A stretch of 64,000 nucleotides of DNA from Adiantum capillus-veneris (GCA_014529385.2 CM043963.1:6111501-6175500); one strand, 5' to 3'. Shown: positions 21,042-33,956, counted from the first letter of the stretch. A program made the numbers and translations. The notes: a model not told the origin generated them from the sequence alone.

Positions 21042-23802
21042 TTACCTCTCTCTTGAAATCATAGTAGTCCTTGACTATGAGGTAGAAAAGATAAAGCCTT
21101 CGTCATTACTCAATCTTACTTACCGGGTAGAGGATCCCTCTTTACCCTACGACATCTTTCCAAGATGGATGACTAATCCATTTGGTGCTTGGGAGACGTA
21201 GCTACCGCAAGCATGTCTACTCCTTAGTCCATTTCATTCTCCCAAAGTAGAGTGAGAAATTCTACTTGGTGTTTGAGAGACGTTGGAGAGGGGGAATGGG
21301 AGAACACACTCGGAACCAACACAAAGGCCTCTCTATAGCTCAGGGTATTCACAGCACCCCTATCCTCTCGGAAAACACCTTCAAAGAAACAATTTACACT
21401 AGCAACCACTGCCTGCTCAATTTCTATTGCTCACACACTCTACAAACCACCACACAAAGTACACCTGCTACCACTTCCTATCTCCACCCTTACACACACA
21501 CACAGACACTCAATCTCACTCTCTCACTCAAAACACCGTCGGTCCGGGGGGTCACACACTTGCACACAGTCGACACCGAGGAGAAACATGAAAGCAGGAG
21601 AAAGAGAAGGGGGGAAGGGGAAACAACAGCACGGGAGGCAACTTTGGCTGGGTTGCACTTCAAAAAACACTTATAAAGACTCACATTGCCATCACCTGGC
21701 CATTTACATAGGAGAGATACAAAGGGCTTTGACAGCCACACTCCTCTGTCCCAAAGCTCCACTTTGCAGGCTTCCAACGGTACCCAAAAGGCCAAGGAAA
21801 AAAGCCCCTAATTTGGCCCATTTTTTCCTTTTATAGGGGGGGGTCTTCAATTTGCGAAATTGCCCTTCAATTGGTCCATCTGGAACCCATTTTTGGTATC
21901 TTTTGGGAGGGGGGCACTGCCTTGCTCCATCTGCTCTCTTCTTCTCTCTTTTGCATTTTGGGGGGGGGGGGCATTAGCGATGTTGCTATTGCCCCTTTGC
22001 TTTTTATTTTTTTATTTTTATCTTTCCTTTTTACCCTCTTTAGGCTCAACTTTGCACTGCTCTACATGGCTTGCCTTTGACTCTCCCTCTCTATCCGACT
22101 CCTCCTTTGCTCTCTTTTGGCCTTGGCTTTCATTTTTTGCCCTTAGCTTTGGTTTGTCCTTTACTCTTAGCTCGGCTGGCTCCCTTCTTTTGACCTTGGC
22201 CTTGATGTGGCCCAGACAATCTTTACAATGGCCTCTTTGCCCTTAGCTTTGCTCATTTGTTCGCCCTTGGGCTCATCCTCTCTCTCTCAATGCTCTCTGC
22301 CCGAGCTATGGGATCTTCCTCTTACATGAGGGGGGGAGGCAATAGCCATGTCGCTATTGCCCCTCCTCTCTCCTTCAAAATTTTGGGGCCCCAAGGGCTG
22401 CAGGACCATTCCCTTAAGCGAGCCACGTCATCACATGCCAACCACCTCTCTCATACGGGCGCGTGCTATCGCACCGTCCCGCCTAGCCAAAACCACCACG
22501 TACGCACCCCACTTGGCCATGCTCCATGCTCCACCGACAGTGCCAGCTCACTACGCCCATGAGGGCCACCGCCGCCTGCGCCATAGCCATGAGCTCAAGG
22601 AGCTCCAAGCTCTCCATGCCTTCTTATGTGCTAATGGGGGCTCACGACCCAGCCCATATACACCCAACTCCTTGCCTCCCTCAATGCATGTGGGACCCCG
22701 CAATGCCACGTGGCAGCCCTGTGGGCGGTCACCTTTTGAATGCCTCTAAACTCCTTAAAAAATCCCCCCTCATCTTAACTAAAAAAGGCTTTCCTTGCTT
22801 GCATGGGATGCCTTGCCATACTTTGCTCTTTTACCCAATGGTCGCGTCGTAAAGCCATGACAGATCTTCACTGTATCGGGCCCGTGACATCCAAACCTAG
22901 CCACACTTTGACTTCTCTGAGTTCGCCATCCGAGACCGCCAAAAAATGGGAAATGCATCTGCATGCACTCAACCGCCAAACGCTCCTTTTTTCTCCGCAT
23001 TGTAACTCGATGCTCGGGGCTCATAATCACGAGCCGCGAGTTCCTGTTGACTCCACACAGCACGACCTATCTGCTTGAACTTTTTTGAGGTCTAGGAAAT
23101 GCCAAATTGGACATTCCTCAAGGCGGGCAAGTGGGCTCAGACCTGGCCCTTGGAAAGTCTTTGACTGACCATATCTTGCTAATCAGAGCTCCGATTCGCA
23201 ATCTGAAAAGAGAGGCATGCTCCATAATTCAAGCTCTACACATGTATGCACTAACATCAGCCCGGGCTACCTGTCCCCAGCTACCCTATCTGTTGGGGAT
23301 CTGCTACGCACTCCAACTTTAAACTTTAGTATCTTGCACACCGGGGCTCCATTTGACGAGCCGTCTAAATCGACTTCTAGAGCATGTTGAACACTACCTT
23401 TCAAAGCATTGACTTGGCATTTTGGACACCTTGACCTGCCATCACCATCTAGACCATCCAGCAACACTTTTGGCCTAAAAGGCCGCTTCAAGTATACATT
23501 CCTGCTACCCTTTGGCTGCCAAGGGCCTTGGCACCTGCCCTAGCCTTCTGCATTGCACTTGACTGCCGCCTTTGCCTGGCTTAGACCATCTCCTAGCTTC
23601 AACCAACTTTGGCTGCACCAACGTCATCATCACAAACATGATTCTATGCATGCATTCTATTTCAATTTGTGCACATTTAAAAAGATCACTAGTCTTATAA
23701 GACAAAAACATGGGTCATTTAAAAAAAAAATTGTACAATTGCTTACTCTAGTGTAGCATTGTAAGCATTGACAAGGTTCATACTATCCTTAAGCTGTATT
23801 CC
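21042..23802. other. Unassigned GC-rich segment between chromodomain and LTR A
   Basis: The first 240 bp (21042-21285) are probably the 3' end of family G, because a purine tract abuts the LTR. From about 21290 to 23760 the sequence is GC-rich and pyrimidine-rich on the plus strand, with a run of 13 G at about 21960, and holds open frames of 70-136 codons that resemble no family. Parts look like 30050-30900 (a CCCATGTGGGAT-like stretch, a TATAGGGGG-like stretch). It may be an old solo LTR inserted here. I cannot define its ends. Confidence 0.4.
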
Positions 23803-26800
23803 TTACATCCATCTAACATCTTCAAAAGGATAATTTTTGAACTTAATAAGATACCATCGGATAATCTTGCCATGTTGTAGTACCTTATCTTCATACCAAA
23901 GGATAGCTTCAGGTTGTATCACCTCTTCTTGGTCTTCAACTTTGGGAGGGTCTGCAATTATTAGTTCACTTGGTGGCTCTCCTTTGTAGGGCTTGAGTAG
24001 ACTCACATGAAAAGCATTGTGTATGAGCCAATGGTTGGCCAACTTGAGTTGGTAAGCTGTCTGATTAAAAGGTTTCAAGATTTGGAAAGGACCATAGTAT
24101 CCTTTTGCTAGCTTAGCATAATACTTTTGATGGCCCGTAGGATTTTTGCCAGTCGTTTTCCTTAATCAAGCCTTAGGAAACTTAAGTAGGACCCAATCAT
24201 TTTCTTTGAACGTTAAGGCCCTTTTGTGCTTGTCAGTAGCAAATTTTTGCCTTTGTTGAGAGATGGATATAGCCTCCTTAATCTTTTGAAAAGATCCTTG
24301 TAGGTCACGGCTATACTCATCGACAGCGAAGATCTTCCCATGTACTTTGAGTAACAAGGGACTTTTAGGTATTCCCTCAATGATCTCAAAAGGTGCTTTT
24401 CCCGTAGAAGTATGTATAGTATTATTGTAGGCATACCCTACAAGAGGTAAGTAGGAGGTAAGTACTTTTCCCATTGTGAGCGTTTTCTACTTTGGTAACA
24501 TAAGTCTTGAGTAGATCGAGTATCGTAAGATTAACCGAAGAGAAATTAAATCTTGATCCTAGATTCTCGAAGAGACCTTTCCAAAAATTGCTGGTCATTA
24601 TAGGATCTCTATCTGACATGATGGATGTTGGTAATCCATGGTGTTTGAAAATCTGAGATATGAAGAGAGTTGCCATTTTGTGTGCCTTAATAGTCTTTTT
24701 GACAGGAATAAAGTGTGCTTGCTTGCTAAACCTATCAATTATTGTCCATATTCCCGTATTCACATGGATAGACTTGGGTAATCCAAAGATGAAATCCATG
24801 GATATACTCTCCCATGGTGAATTATAGATTGACAATGGCTGGAGTAATCCAGGCTACTTCCCTCTATCATACTTGGTCTTTTGGCATACTACGCATTTTG
24901 AAACATACTCTTCTATGTCCACTTTCATGGTGGGCCAATAGAAATATGTCTCTACTCCTTGAATAGTAGGTTCAATACCTGTATGCCCCACATAGGGAGG
25001 AGCATGGGATTCATACAGAACTTTCCCACAAAGGGAATGGGTAGCACATACCCTATTTTCATGGAGAACATAACCATCCTGCAAGGTGAATGGTTCCTCT
25101 TTCTTCCCCAAATCAAGGTCTGACATTATGTCTCTAAAGTCAGGGCCAGTACCATACTCACATATCATAGAGGATAGATCATTGTGAGTAGCTATAGACA
25201 CCACATTAACTTTTGTCCGTCGTGAAAGTGCATCAACCACTTGATTGTGCTTACCAGCAATGTGAGCAATATGGAAATTTAATTGAAAAATAAAATTTGC
25301 CCACCTTATTTGTTTGTCGAAAGCTTGGTTTGCGTCATGAAATACTTAAGACTTTGGTGGTCAGTTCGTAGAATAAATGGAGTCCCTAATAAGTAGTGGT
25401 CCATACATACTTAACGTTCTTCTTAGTTAAATCAGGTAGTGGTCCTGCTATTTGAGAGAATTTTGCTATGAAGCATGTATAGTATGCGCACATACCAATA
25501 AAGCTTCTTACCTCATGTAGACTCCTTGGATTAGTCCATGCTTTTATTACCTCTAACTTTGATGGATCCATACGGATACCATCTTGAGAGATAATCTGTC
25601 CTAGGTATTGAATCTCTTGAAGGAAAAATTTTGCTTTTCTTTTGGTTGAGAAAAAGCTTGTTCTCCATCAATGCTTGAAAAAACACTTGGAGATGTTGCT
25701 TATGTTCCTCCAAAGACTTGGATTAGATGATGATATCATCAAAGAACACTCCAATGAATTTGCGGTAGGGTCTAAAAAGTTTTTTCATTAGACGATTGAA
25801 CGTAGCTGGTGCATTAGTCAAGCCAAAACGCATGACTAGATATTCATAAAGACCAAACATTGTGCGAAACTCGATCTTCAGGATATCTTCATCCACTATC
25901 CTTATTTGATGATAGCCACTTTTAAGGTCAATCCTACTGAAGTAGGTAGAGCCTTGTAGCTTATCAAACATATCTTCTACCCAAGGCAAGGGAAATCTAT
26001 TTTTGATAGTGATATGGTTTAGTGCTCGATAGTCCACACACATACGGTATGTACCATTTTTTCTTTTTCACTAAAAGGACTGAAGAACAAAAGGAAGAGG
26101 AACTAGGCATCACCATCCCTTTGTCTACCAATTCCTATAGTTGCCTCATGATCTCCTCTTGTTGAGCTTGTGAGACTCGATAAGGAGACTTGTTAGGCAG
26201 TGAGCTTCCTAGAAGGAGCTCAAAGTGATGGTCATCATCCCCTTGTTTTGGAGGTAAGTCCATAGGGATATCATCAATGAACACATCTTGGAATCCTTTT
26301 AGAAAATTATACAAGTCTAACTCTTCTTGATTCCTACTATTTACATTTGATGAAACATTACGATCTTTTAGAGAGTCTTTGACAAAAATCATGTACGCAA
26401 AAATTGAGCTCTTCATTGATTTATCAAAAGCAGGAGGATTTACAAGTGGAATAGTGTGACCATGCTCACTAGCATCTATATACATGTTCTTTCCCCTGTA
26501 GGTGAAGTAGATTCTCCTTTCAGGGAACTTCATATTGGTAACCATGCAATCAAACCATGGCGCCCCTAGGATAGCATTCTCATGTTGGAGAGATGAAAAA
26601 GTCTTCTTTGTCGACATAGCTTTGGACATGAAGCCTCAACTTAACTTCCCAATCAAGGGAGTAACGGAGGCTTGGTGTCCCTTAAAAGTTGTGTCAGTCG
26701 TTACCATATCTCCCATCTTGAAATCTTAATGCCAAGTTGGTGGCCAGTTCCATTGATATGAAGTTGTGAGTAGAGCCAGGGTAGAGCCAGGGTTAAACAA

Positions 26801-26822
26801 GATAAAGGCATCATGCTCTCTT
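23803..26822 (-). pseudogene. Family G pol: protease remnant, RT, RNase H, integrase, chromodomain
   Basis: On the minus strand the order is: FNPGST at about 26800, where a catalytic Asp is expected; the linker and RT entry (DVFIDDIPMDLPP, about 26200); RT core MCVDYRALN at 26043 to the catalytic FFDD near 25735; the connection (MDPSKLEVIKAW, 25571); RNase H with its middle deleted (jump near 25385) ending DALSRR; the integrase zinc region (H-H-C-C, ending CVVCQ); the integrase core with MDF and SDRDP; a frameshift near 24540; AYNNTIHTSTGKAPFE; and the chromodomain (ILWYEDKV to YPFEDVRWM) ending at 23803. Stops and frameshifts occur between most domains. It cannot make an active polyprotein. 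Confidence 0.88.
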
Positions 26823-28225
26823 ACCTTTCCCCAAGCATAGGAAAGTGATGATCCTTTGCAATGAACATCCTCTTTTGGAGCTTCGATGGTGGAAGCCCTA
26901 GGAGTCTCATTGCAAGCATGCTTCTTGGGGCAAGAACGATAGCCATGTCCTTGCTCCCCACACTTGAAACACTTATGGTCCTTGCGAAAAGCTTCCAGCT
27001 CTTTAGGAGAGAGTTTGTTTTTGCCTTTGTAAACTCCCTTCTCCATGGACCGATTGTTGTTGTTGGAAGTGCCTTGGGAAGAATTTTGAGCATTAGCTTT
27101 CCTCTTTGCATCATTAATTGTGTTTGTTTTCCATGGGCTTGACATTCTGTCTAGCCCCTTCATGGAAGTTGATGCGTGAAGCAACCATTGTGTGATGGAT
27201 TACTTCGGTAATAGAACCAGGCCGTTGAGAGTTGATGTATTCGGCCATCTCTTTAGGTAATCCCGCACAAAATTGTTGCTTTTGCTCGGCAAAGTCTATC
27301 TTTTGAAAGACAGTAGCCTTGGGATGTAAATCCCAAAACTTGTCTACATACTTGTGGATAGACTCATGAGAGAGAAGCTTCAAGCTGCGCCATTCGGTAA
27401 CCACTTTTTCCTTTGCATCGCTTGCAAGGAACTGCTTCATGATAGAAACACGTAGAGTTTTCCATGTCTTTGAGGCTTTGTTGTTGCCACGAAGGCTAGC
27501 CCATCATTGACGAGCTGCTTTTTGGAAGTGCATATATACACGATGTAGCTTGGAGGACTCTATGAAGCCCTCGTCTCCAAAGGCCGCATCAAATTGTTGG
27601 ATGAAGGCCAACACTTTGTCAGTAGCACCAAAGGTGCCATCATATGTGAGAAAAGAGATACTCTTTCCTCCCTCCTTGAACTTCTTTAGATTTTGTGACC
27701 TTCGCCATGCAGGTATGATTTGCGATGTCCTCCCCTCTTGTATTCTCTAGGAGAATAGACATAGCTTTCTTTGGAAGAGGAGGAAGGTGAAGAAGAAGGA
27801 GAAGACGGTAACCTCTTTCTTGCCCTTTTCTTCCTTTGTTTCCTCTCTTCCCTATCGGAGTGACAAGGAGAAGGACTATTTGTTTATCTTTTCCTCTTGG
27901 GAGGAGTGGACGATCGTCTAGACCGCTGTCTTCGTGGAGCAAAATCTTCAGAGGAACTTAAAGTTCCATTGCTTTCTTGCTCTTTGGATTCCTCCTCTCG
28001 TATGGGAGAGAGTCTTCTTTTGGGGGTCTCTTCAAGAGGCCTCCGAAACTCTCTCTCCTCTTGGAGAGGAAGGGAAATTCCATAACCCCGAAGTTGTTGA
28101 GTAACTTTGGCATTGCAACCTAGTAATGAGATAAATGACAAACATGGGGCATCATCATTAGCACCTTCATCTGCAAAATTAAAGCTATAAATGTTCATTC
28201 TACTCTCTTGGTTATTGTCAGCCAT
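26823..28225 (-). pseudogene. Family G gag with CCHC knuckle
   Basis: The start MADNNQES at 28225 is followed by a charged, arginine-serine-rich segment, the retrotransposon Gag core (SFLTYDGTFGATDKV, FQKAARQ, WASL, SIMKQFLAS, CAGLPKEMAEYI, roughly 27640-27240) and a perfect zinc knuckle CFKCGEQGHGYRSC near 26950. At least one frameshift (about 27900) and a stop in the WW position (TGA near 27508) break it. The Gag core packages RNA and assembles particles. The same protein, differently broken, is at 35452-36801. Confidence 0.85.
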
Positions 28226-28646
28226 GTTAACAAAATTTGTGTACGTACTACGTACTTAGTGTATACTCTGGCAATTCAAAACCTTAGTTGCCACTCCTCT
28301 TAGCCTTTGAAAATGGGCTCTTAAGTATCTACACCCACGGGTTGAAGTGATTAATTATAGAGAGTAGTGGAGTAGCTCTAACATAGCAGAGATGTCGAGG
28401 GCTACCTCCTTTCGGAATTTTTATGGCTCAATAATGGTAAAGTCGCATGCAAGTCTAAAAAGATTCCATTATTAACTTCAAAGCTCCTGAGGTTTGCACC
28501 ATATCCCACATAGTGGGCTCAACAAAACCGATAATAGATCCCAATTCCACATAACCTAATATAATTAAAAAAATCAACCATTTATAGACTACTTAAGGAC
28601 CTCTCTTCTTGAGCAAGAAAAGAGAAACCAAATGCTCTGATACCAA
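28226..28646 (-). other. Family G leader with primer site
   Basis: Non-coding leader. On the minus strand the primer site TGGTATCAGAGC at 28634-28645 is a perfect iMet site, one base after the LTR end at 28647. Confidence 0.88.
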
Positions 28647-29722
28647 TGTAATAAAATTGGCCGATTAACTTAAGAGTAGCAAAAATTAGAGAGAGTACTT
28701 TTGTGAAATTACTTTGTGAGCATAGCGGGTGAACGTAATTGATGGTGGAAACATAAACATATCATTTAGTTAACTTGGCATAAACAATAATTTTGCGAGA
28801 CAGAAAATTTAGAGAACATGAAAACATTTGAGGACCAGATTTATGTGGAGCCGGTCCCCCTCCAATAGGCATTTGTATTATAATTTCTCCCATCAAGAGA
28901 GACTTGTTACAATACAATCTTTGTGTTCCTTGTGACCTAGGTGATGCAATGAAGATAGAAGGCCTCATGCATCACAAGCATAACATAAACTTTGAAGAAA
29001 GTATTAGCTATCCCAAGCCTCAGTCCCAAGACCTCAAACACCTTCAAAGGTGGAGAGAGCTAGCATGGAATGAGGGTAGGGAAGAGGAAGAAGAAACATT
29101 TCATAGGAGAAAGAATTAGTTCCTCACTTATCATCACTCTTCTTGCTAGCATACATAATAGCATGGTAGTGAAGATGGAGAAGATGGCAATCTTAAGCAT
29201 TGAAGCATGGCTCTTGGTTGGATTTTCATTCCATAGCCAAGAGTGTTGGTGTAGGCTTTCAACCTCTCTACTTACTTGGAGAAGGAGAGGGAGCTCTTGC
29301 ACTTTACACTTCACACAATGATAATGTGTGTGAGTGTGTGTGGGAGAGTATACCCCCTAAGCAGGCCCCCTACTTGCTTTAGCCGACCCCCCCTTGTAGC
29401 TCATGCTTGAACCTCATTGGACCCTTCAAGGCCTAGCCAATCACAAGCAAGAGTCATACCAAGCAACAAGGGTACCCTTGGGGCAAGTGTTCCCCTTTCC
29501 CCTTTTAGAGAGAGGGCTTGATAAATGCAAAAACAAATAATAAAATCCACTAATTTATCATAGTACCCCTTGGAAGGACAACCAATAGGCTTTACGCACA
29601 CCATGAGGGTAACCTAGCTACGGCCTTGACATGTGTCCTACTTTCCCCTTGGCCAAGGGGTGCCCTTTGGGAGAGAGAGAGTGGTCCAGCAACCACCCCC
29701 CCTTCCTGCATGGCTCGTCCCC
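28647..29722 (-). repeat. Family G LTR (copy B), 5' part missing
   Basis: Homologous to 32170-33345 of copy C and 19330-20530 of copy A. On the minus strand it lacks about the first 480-580 bp of the LTR. Similarity stops near CATGGCTCGTCCCC, where an unassigned segment begins. Confidence 0.85.
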
Positions 29723-31986
29723 TTCGTAAAAAATAGAGCACACGAGGATTTCTCCTCCGTGGGGGCACCAAAACGATGTTAGCGTGCAAACAACAAGGAA
29801 AACAAGCGCCTCTATAGCTCTGCACGAGTCACACCGTTGGAAAGAAACCCTGTATGACGGTAGAGAACACCAAAGTCGAACACCTGCGAAGATGGGTGAG
29901 AAACAGCTCCAACTCAAACCATGGCTAAAATTTTAGAAAACCAAGACCATGAAGACGAAGCTCGTGTCGTGAGGATCTCCGTAGAGTATCCATATGCTTG
30001 ATTTTGATAACCGACGAGAAAGTTACAAGCTTTTGAAGATGGAAGGTCTCTCAAAAGCTCCAAAAAACAAGTCTCTGTAAGCAAAAAAGGATGTGCAAGA
30101 AAATACAGCTATTAAAGGGGGATTTTTTGTTTTTATCCCAAGGGATTTTCTCTCTCTTCTTAGCCGACTTCATTTCCCTCTTTAGGCACCTTTTTATTGG
30201 TCCATTTTTTGCCTTTTTTGGGTCAAAAATGAGTTGTCTGCCACTTTTTGACCAAGGCAAGTGGGGAAAGGGGATGCCCGGTGGACCAAAAAAGTGGCCA
30301 TGTGCCTGGGCAGCTGGTGTGGACTGAAAATGGTGCCCCCTCTCTCCCCCAAAGTCCACGAGCCCTCACAAGCAAGTCCAAGAAGCTCCATTAGCTCCTT
30401 TGATGCACCCTTACGGGATACCCACTCCCCCCCTTATACCCTTCAATTTCCACTTTCTCCCCCCCATGTGGGATTACTCCATTGCCACTTGGCACCATCC
30501 TCCCACCTCCCCAACTTCTCAAAAATTTCCAGCTTCTCCCAAAGCATGAGGGGACTTCTCGGACAATTTTTCCCCAGGCATATCTTGTTGCTCCGGTCAC
30601 ACCGAATGACGCACCGTAACACAGGCTCGAAGCTTATCACCTTGGCTATCTCCAGAAATATAGAACTTCAGCATTTCTAAACTTAGACCCCCAAGTTGGC
30701 CTAGTTGCCCTTCTCGCATGCACCCGCAATCACCTTCTAAGTTGAGACCACCCGCTTATGATGCTCATAATTCATGACGTACAAGTCCGATTCACAAGCT
30801 ATTAAGCACGGCTGATAACCTTATTAAAAACCATATTTTGGAGCCTCGAACAATCCAAAACATTAGCCAACAGCTTGACCAAAACCAAGACTTTGTACAG
30901 GGTTTTTTACACAGACACTTTCAAAGCTGGAAGCACTATGTACATATATATATACACGGGGGTGGTCACCAAGTTTTTTTGGAAGCATTTATGGCTTTTG
31001 TACTCATCCACAAAATGCCTGACAACGCCAAGAGCTGACTGCCAATTTTGGTCCAGTTGGCTTAACTCTACCCACTCTCTCGCCTTCTCACCATTATGTC
31101 TCACTTTTAGTAGGTCGATTAGGTATAAGAAGACATATGTGCTTAGAGGAACCCAAAACCTTGCCTCCGTGTTTTATGAAACCTACTATAAATAGATGCT
31201 CATTGGGCTATGGTCATGCGAGGCTTAGTTATCAATTGTAGATAATTACGCCAACTATGCCCAAATATAGCATTAAATGAATAACTTGTTGCAAGGTCAC
31301 ACAAGGCTCAGGGTGTGGTCACACGAGGCTTAGTTATCAATAACCCTGACATATAAGTAAGCCTCTGTTACAATCACACAAGGAAATGAAATAGGCTCAA
31401 GCTAGAAAAAGTTTAAAAAGATGCACTAAGAAGAGGTTGCACCAATCGCTACGTGATGATGGGCCTCTGCTTTCGGGGGTCTGCTTCCTCCCAAGCTCGG
31501 CAACCTGCAGATTCCCATAGAGCAGATGTACAAGTGGTGCTGAACTGATGAACTATTCGTAACTGCACCATCGTGTGACCATAGGCAAGGGATAGTTTCC
31601 TGCACATGGCATAGATACCCATTACGGATAAATATGCCTCGTGTGACCACAACCTTAGTTATTCATTCAACCATTGTGCCAAAATTGGGATAGTTACAAA
31701 GGGTAGACATAATTATTCATTAAATGGTCTTTTTTGCTTGTGACCAGAATGAGGCGGATGTCGCAGTCAACCACTAAATTTTTGCCATCTCACTTGCACA
31801 CACGTCCCGACGGACGTGTGTGACAGAGGCCTTAGTTATGAGTTCAAATAAGAGTCGAGTTGCACCCAAGGGAGCAAGGACAATGGGGATAAATCTAAAC
31901 TTTGGTCGCACCCACAAGGGAAGGAATTGGAGATTCCATCTCACGAGAGGATGAACTAAAAAGTGAATGAGCCTTGACATTTCATT
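29723..31986. other. Unassigned segment replacing part of LTR B and a leader
   Basis: The left part (29723-30900) is GC-rich and shares short stretches with 21290-23760. The right part (31200-31850) repeats a phrase like GGTCACACGAGGCTTAGTTAT near 31212, 31317, 31641 and 31816, in varying form. Open frames of 60-139 codons resemble nothing known. It may be a composite of old insertions. The ends coincide with the truncation points of LTR B and of the leader fragment at 31987. Confidence 0.4.
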
Positions 31987-32169
31987 GGCCATTATTAAGT
32001 CCAAACCTCCCGAGGTGTGCACCATATCCCACATAGTGGGCTCAACAAAACTGATAATAGATCCTAGTTCCACTTACCCTAATATTATTAACAAAATCAA
32101 CCATTTATAGGCTACTTAAGGATCTCTCTTCTTAATCAAGAAAACAGAAACTAAATGCTCTCATGTCAA
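31987..32169 (-). other. Family G leader fragment
   Basis: Matches 28465-28646. The primer site is degraded (TGACATGAGAGC on the minus strand, 32157-32168). The rest of the leader and all coding sequence of this copy are missing. Confidence 0.8.
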
Positions 32170-33828
32170 TGTAATGAAATTGGCCTATTAACTTGAGAGT
32201 AGCGAAAATTAGAGAGAGTAATTTTGTGAAATTACTTTGTGAGCATAGAGGGTGAACATAATTGATAGTAGCAACATAAGCATAGCATTTAGTTAACTTG
32301 GCATAAAAAATACTTTTGCAAGAGAGAGAATTTAGAGAACATGACAACAACAGAGGACTGGATTTATGTGGAGCCGGTCCCCCCTCCAAAAGGCATTTCT
32401 ATTACGATTTCTCCCATCAAGAGAGACTTGTTACAATACAATCCTTATGTTCCTGACGTAGGTGATGCAATGAAGATGGAAAGCTTCATGCATCACGAGC
32501 ATAACATAAACTTTGAGGAAAGCATTATCTATCCCAAGCCTCAGTCCCAAGACCTCAAACACCTTCGAAGGTGGAGAGAGCTAGTAGGGAATGAGGGTAG
32601 GGAAGAGGAAGAAGAAACATTTCATAGGAGATAGAATTAGTTCCTCACTTATCATGACTCTTCTTGCTAGCATAAATAATAGCATAGTAATGAGCATGGA
32701 GAAGATGGCAAGCTTAAGCATTGAAGCATGTCTCTTGGTTGGATTTGCATTCCATAGCCAAGAGTGTTGGTGTAGGCTCTCAACCTCTCTACTTAGTTAG
32801 AGAAGCATTGAAGCATGGCTCTTGGTTGGATTTGCATTCCATAGCCAAGAGTGTTGGTGTAGGCTCTCAACCTCTCTACTTGCTTGGAAAAGGAGAGGGA
32901 GCTCTTGCACTTTGCACCTAACACAATGATTATGTGTGTGAGTGTGTGTGGGAGATTATACCCCCTAAGCAAGCCCCCTACTTGCTTTGGTCGACCCCCC
33001 ACCCCCCCCCCCCCCCCCCCCCCCCCTTGTAGCTCATGCTTGAAGCTCATTGGACCCTTCGAGGCCTGCCCAATCACAAGGAAGAGTCATACCAAGCAAC
33101 AAGGGTAGCCTTGGGACAAGTGTCCCCATTTCCCCTTTGAGAGAGAGGGATTGATACATGCTAAAACTATTAATTAAATCCACTAATTTATCATTGGACC
33201 CCTTGGAAGGCCAACCAATAGGCTTTAGGCACACCATGAGGGTAACCTAGCTAGGGGCTTGACATGTGTCCTACTTGCTCTTTGGACAAGAAGTGCCCTT
33301 TGGGAGAGAGAGTGGTCAAGCAATCATACCCCCTTCTTGCATGGCTCGCCCCCTCCTTGTAGGGATTCATTTTGACTTTCATGCCACCTCAAGTCCTTCA
33401 AGCTTGGGCCTAGTTCTCACCACAAGCTTGTCCCTTGAGCCCCTCAAGCTTGGACTGGGTTCTCACCTCAAGTACAACCCTAGCATCTCAAGCATGACAA
33501 GCACCTCAAGCATCTCAATCATCAAGCACCAGAATCATCTCAGTCATCAACCACAACCCTAGCTTACCTAAGTTCAAAGGACGTTTAATACTAACTATTG
33601 GAGGTCTTCAATTGAGCTAACTCTAAGTTTTTTATGCTCCATTGGTTATCCTTGCTCTTTGATATACCATCTCTCATTTGGGCCCCATTACCATTGGCCC
33701 CATGTTGAGATAGACCTATAAGCACATGTCTATATGCTAACCCTTGTTCCCGTTTATTCTCCCACATTAAATGATCAGTTTAATATGAAAAAATAATTTG
33801 GGTTTATTAGATATTAGATTTTATGACA
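32170..33828 (-). repeat. Family G LTR (copy C), complete, with internal duplication
   Basis: On the minus strand it starts TGTCATAAAATC at 33828 and ends TTACA at 32170 (1,659 bp). Two features set it apart from copies A and B: an 87-bp tandem duplication (32717-32803 and 32804-32890, nearly identical) and a run of about 25 C ending at 33026, where copies A and B have 6-7. Confidence 0.88.
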
Positions 33829-33955
33829 TGGTTAACTTGGCATGAACAATACTTTTGTAAGAGAGAGACTTTAGAGAACATGACAACAATTGAGGACCGG
33901 GTTTATTTGGAGCCGATCCCCCCCCCCAATAGGTATTTGTATTATAGATTCTCAA
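33829..33955 (-). repeat. Family G LTR fragment
   Basis: Matches the inner LTR stretch at about 19573-19695, beginning GTTAACTTGGCATGAAC. It abuts LTR C and ends where the inverted LTR D begins. Confidence 0.75.
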
Positions 33956-33956
33956 A

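Larger units (their letters stand above)
21042..28646 (-). mobile_element. Chromodomain Ty3/gypsy element, family G, internal region
   Basis: Read on the minus strand: primer site 28634-28645, leader, gag from 28225, protease remnant, reverse transcriptase, partial RNase H, integrase and a chromodomain ending at 23803, then a 2.7-kb non-coding segment and the purine tract at 21042. LTRs flank it at 19330-21041 and, truncated, at 28647-29722. The domain order and the terminal chromodomain place it among the chromoviruses. It is decayed by stops, frameshifts and deletions. Confidence 0.88.

Noticed and set aside
22257-22749. Overlapping ORFs of 101-133 codons
   Set aside because: Low stop density follows from GC-rich, pyrimidine-rich sequence. 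No domain is visible.
30261-30680. 139-codon ORF in the unassigned GC-rich segment
   Set aside because: Proline- and serine-rich composition, no homology I recognise, and overlapping frames of similar length on both strands.
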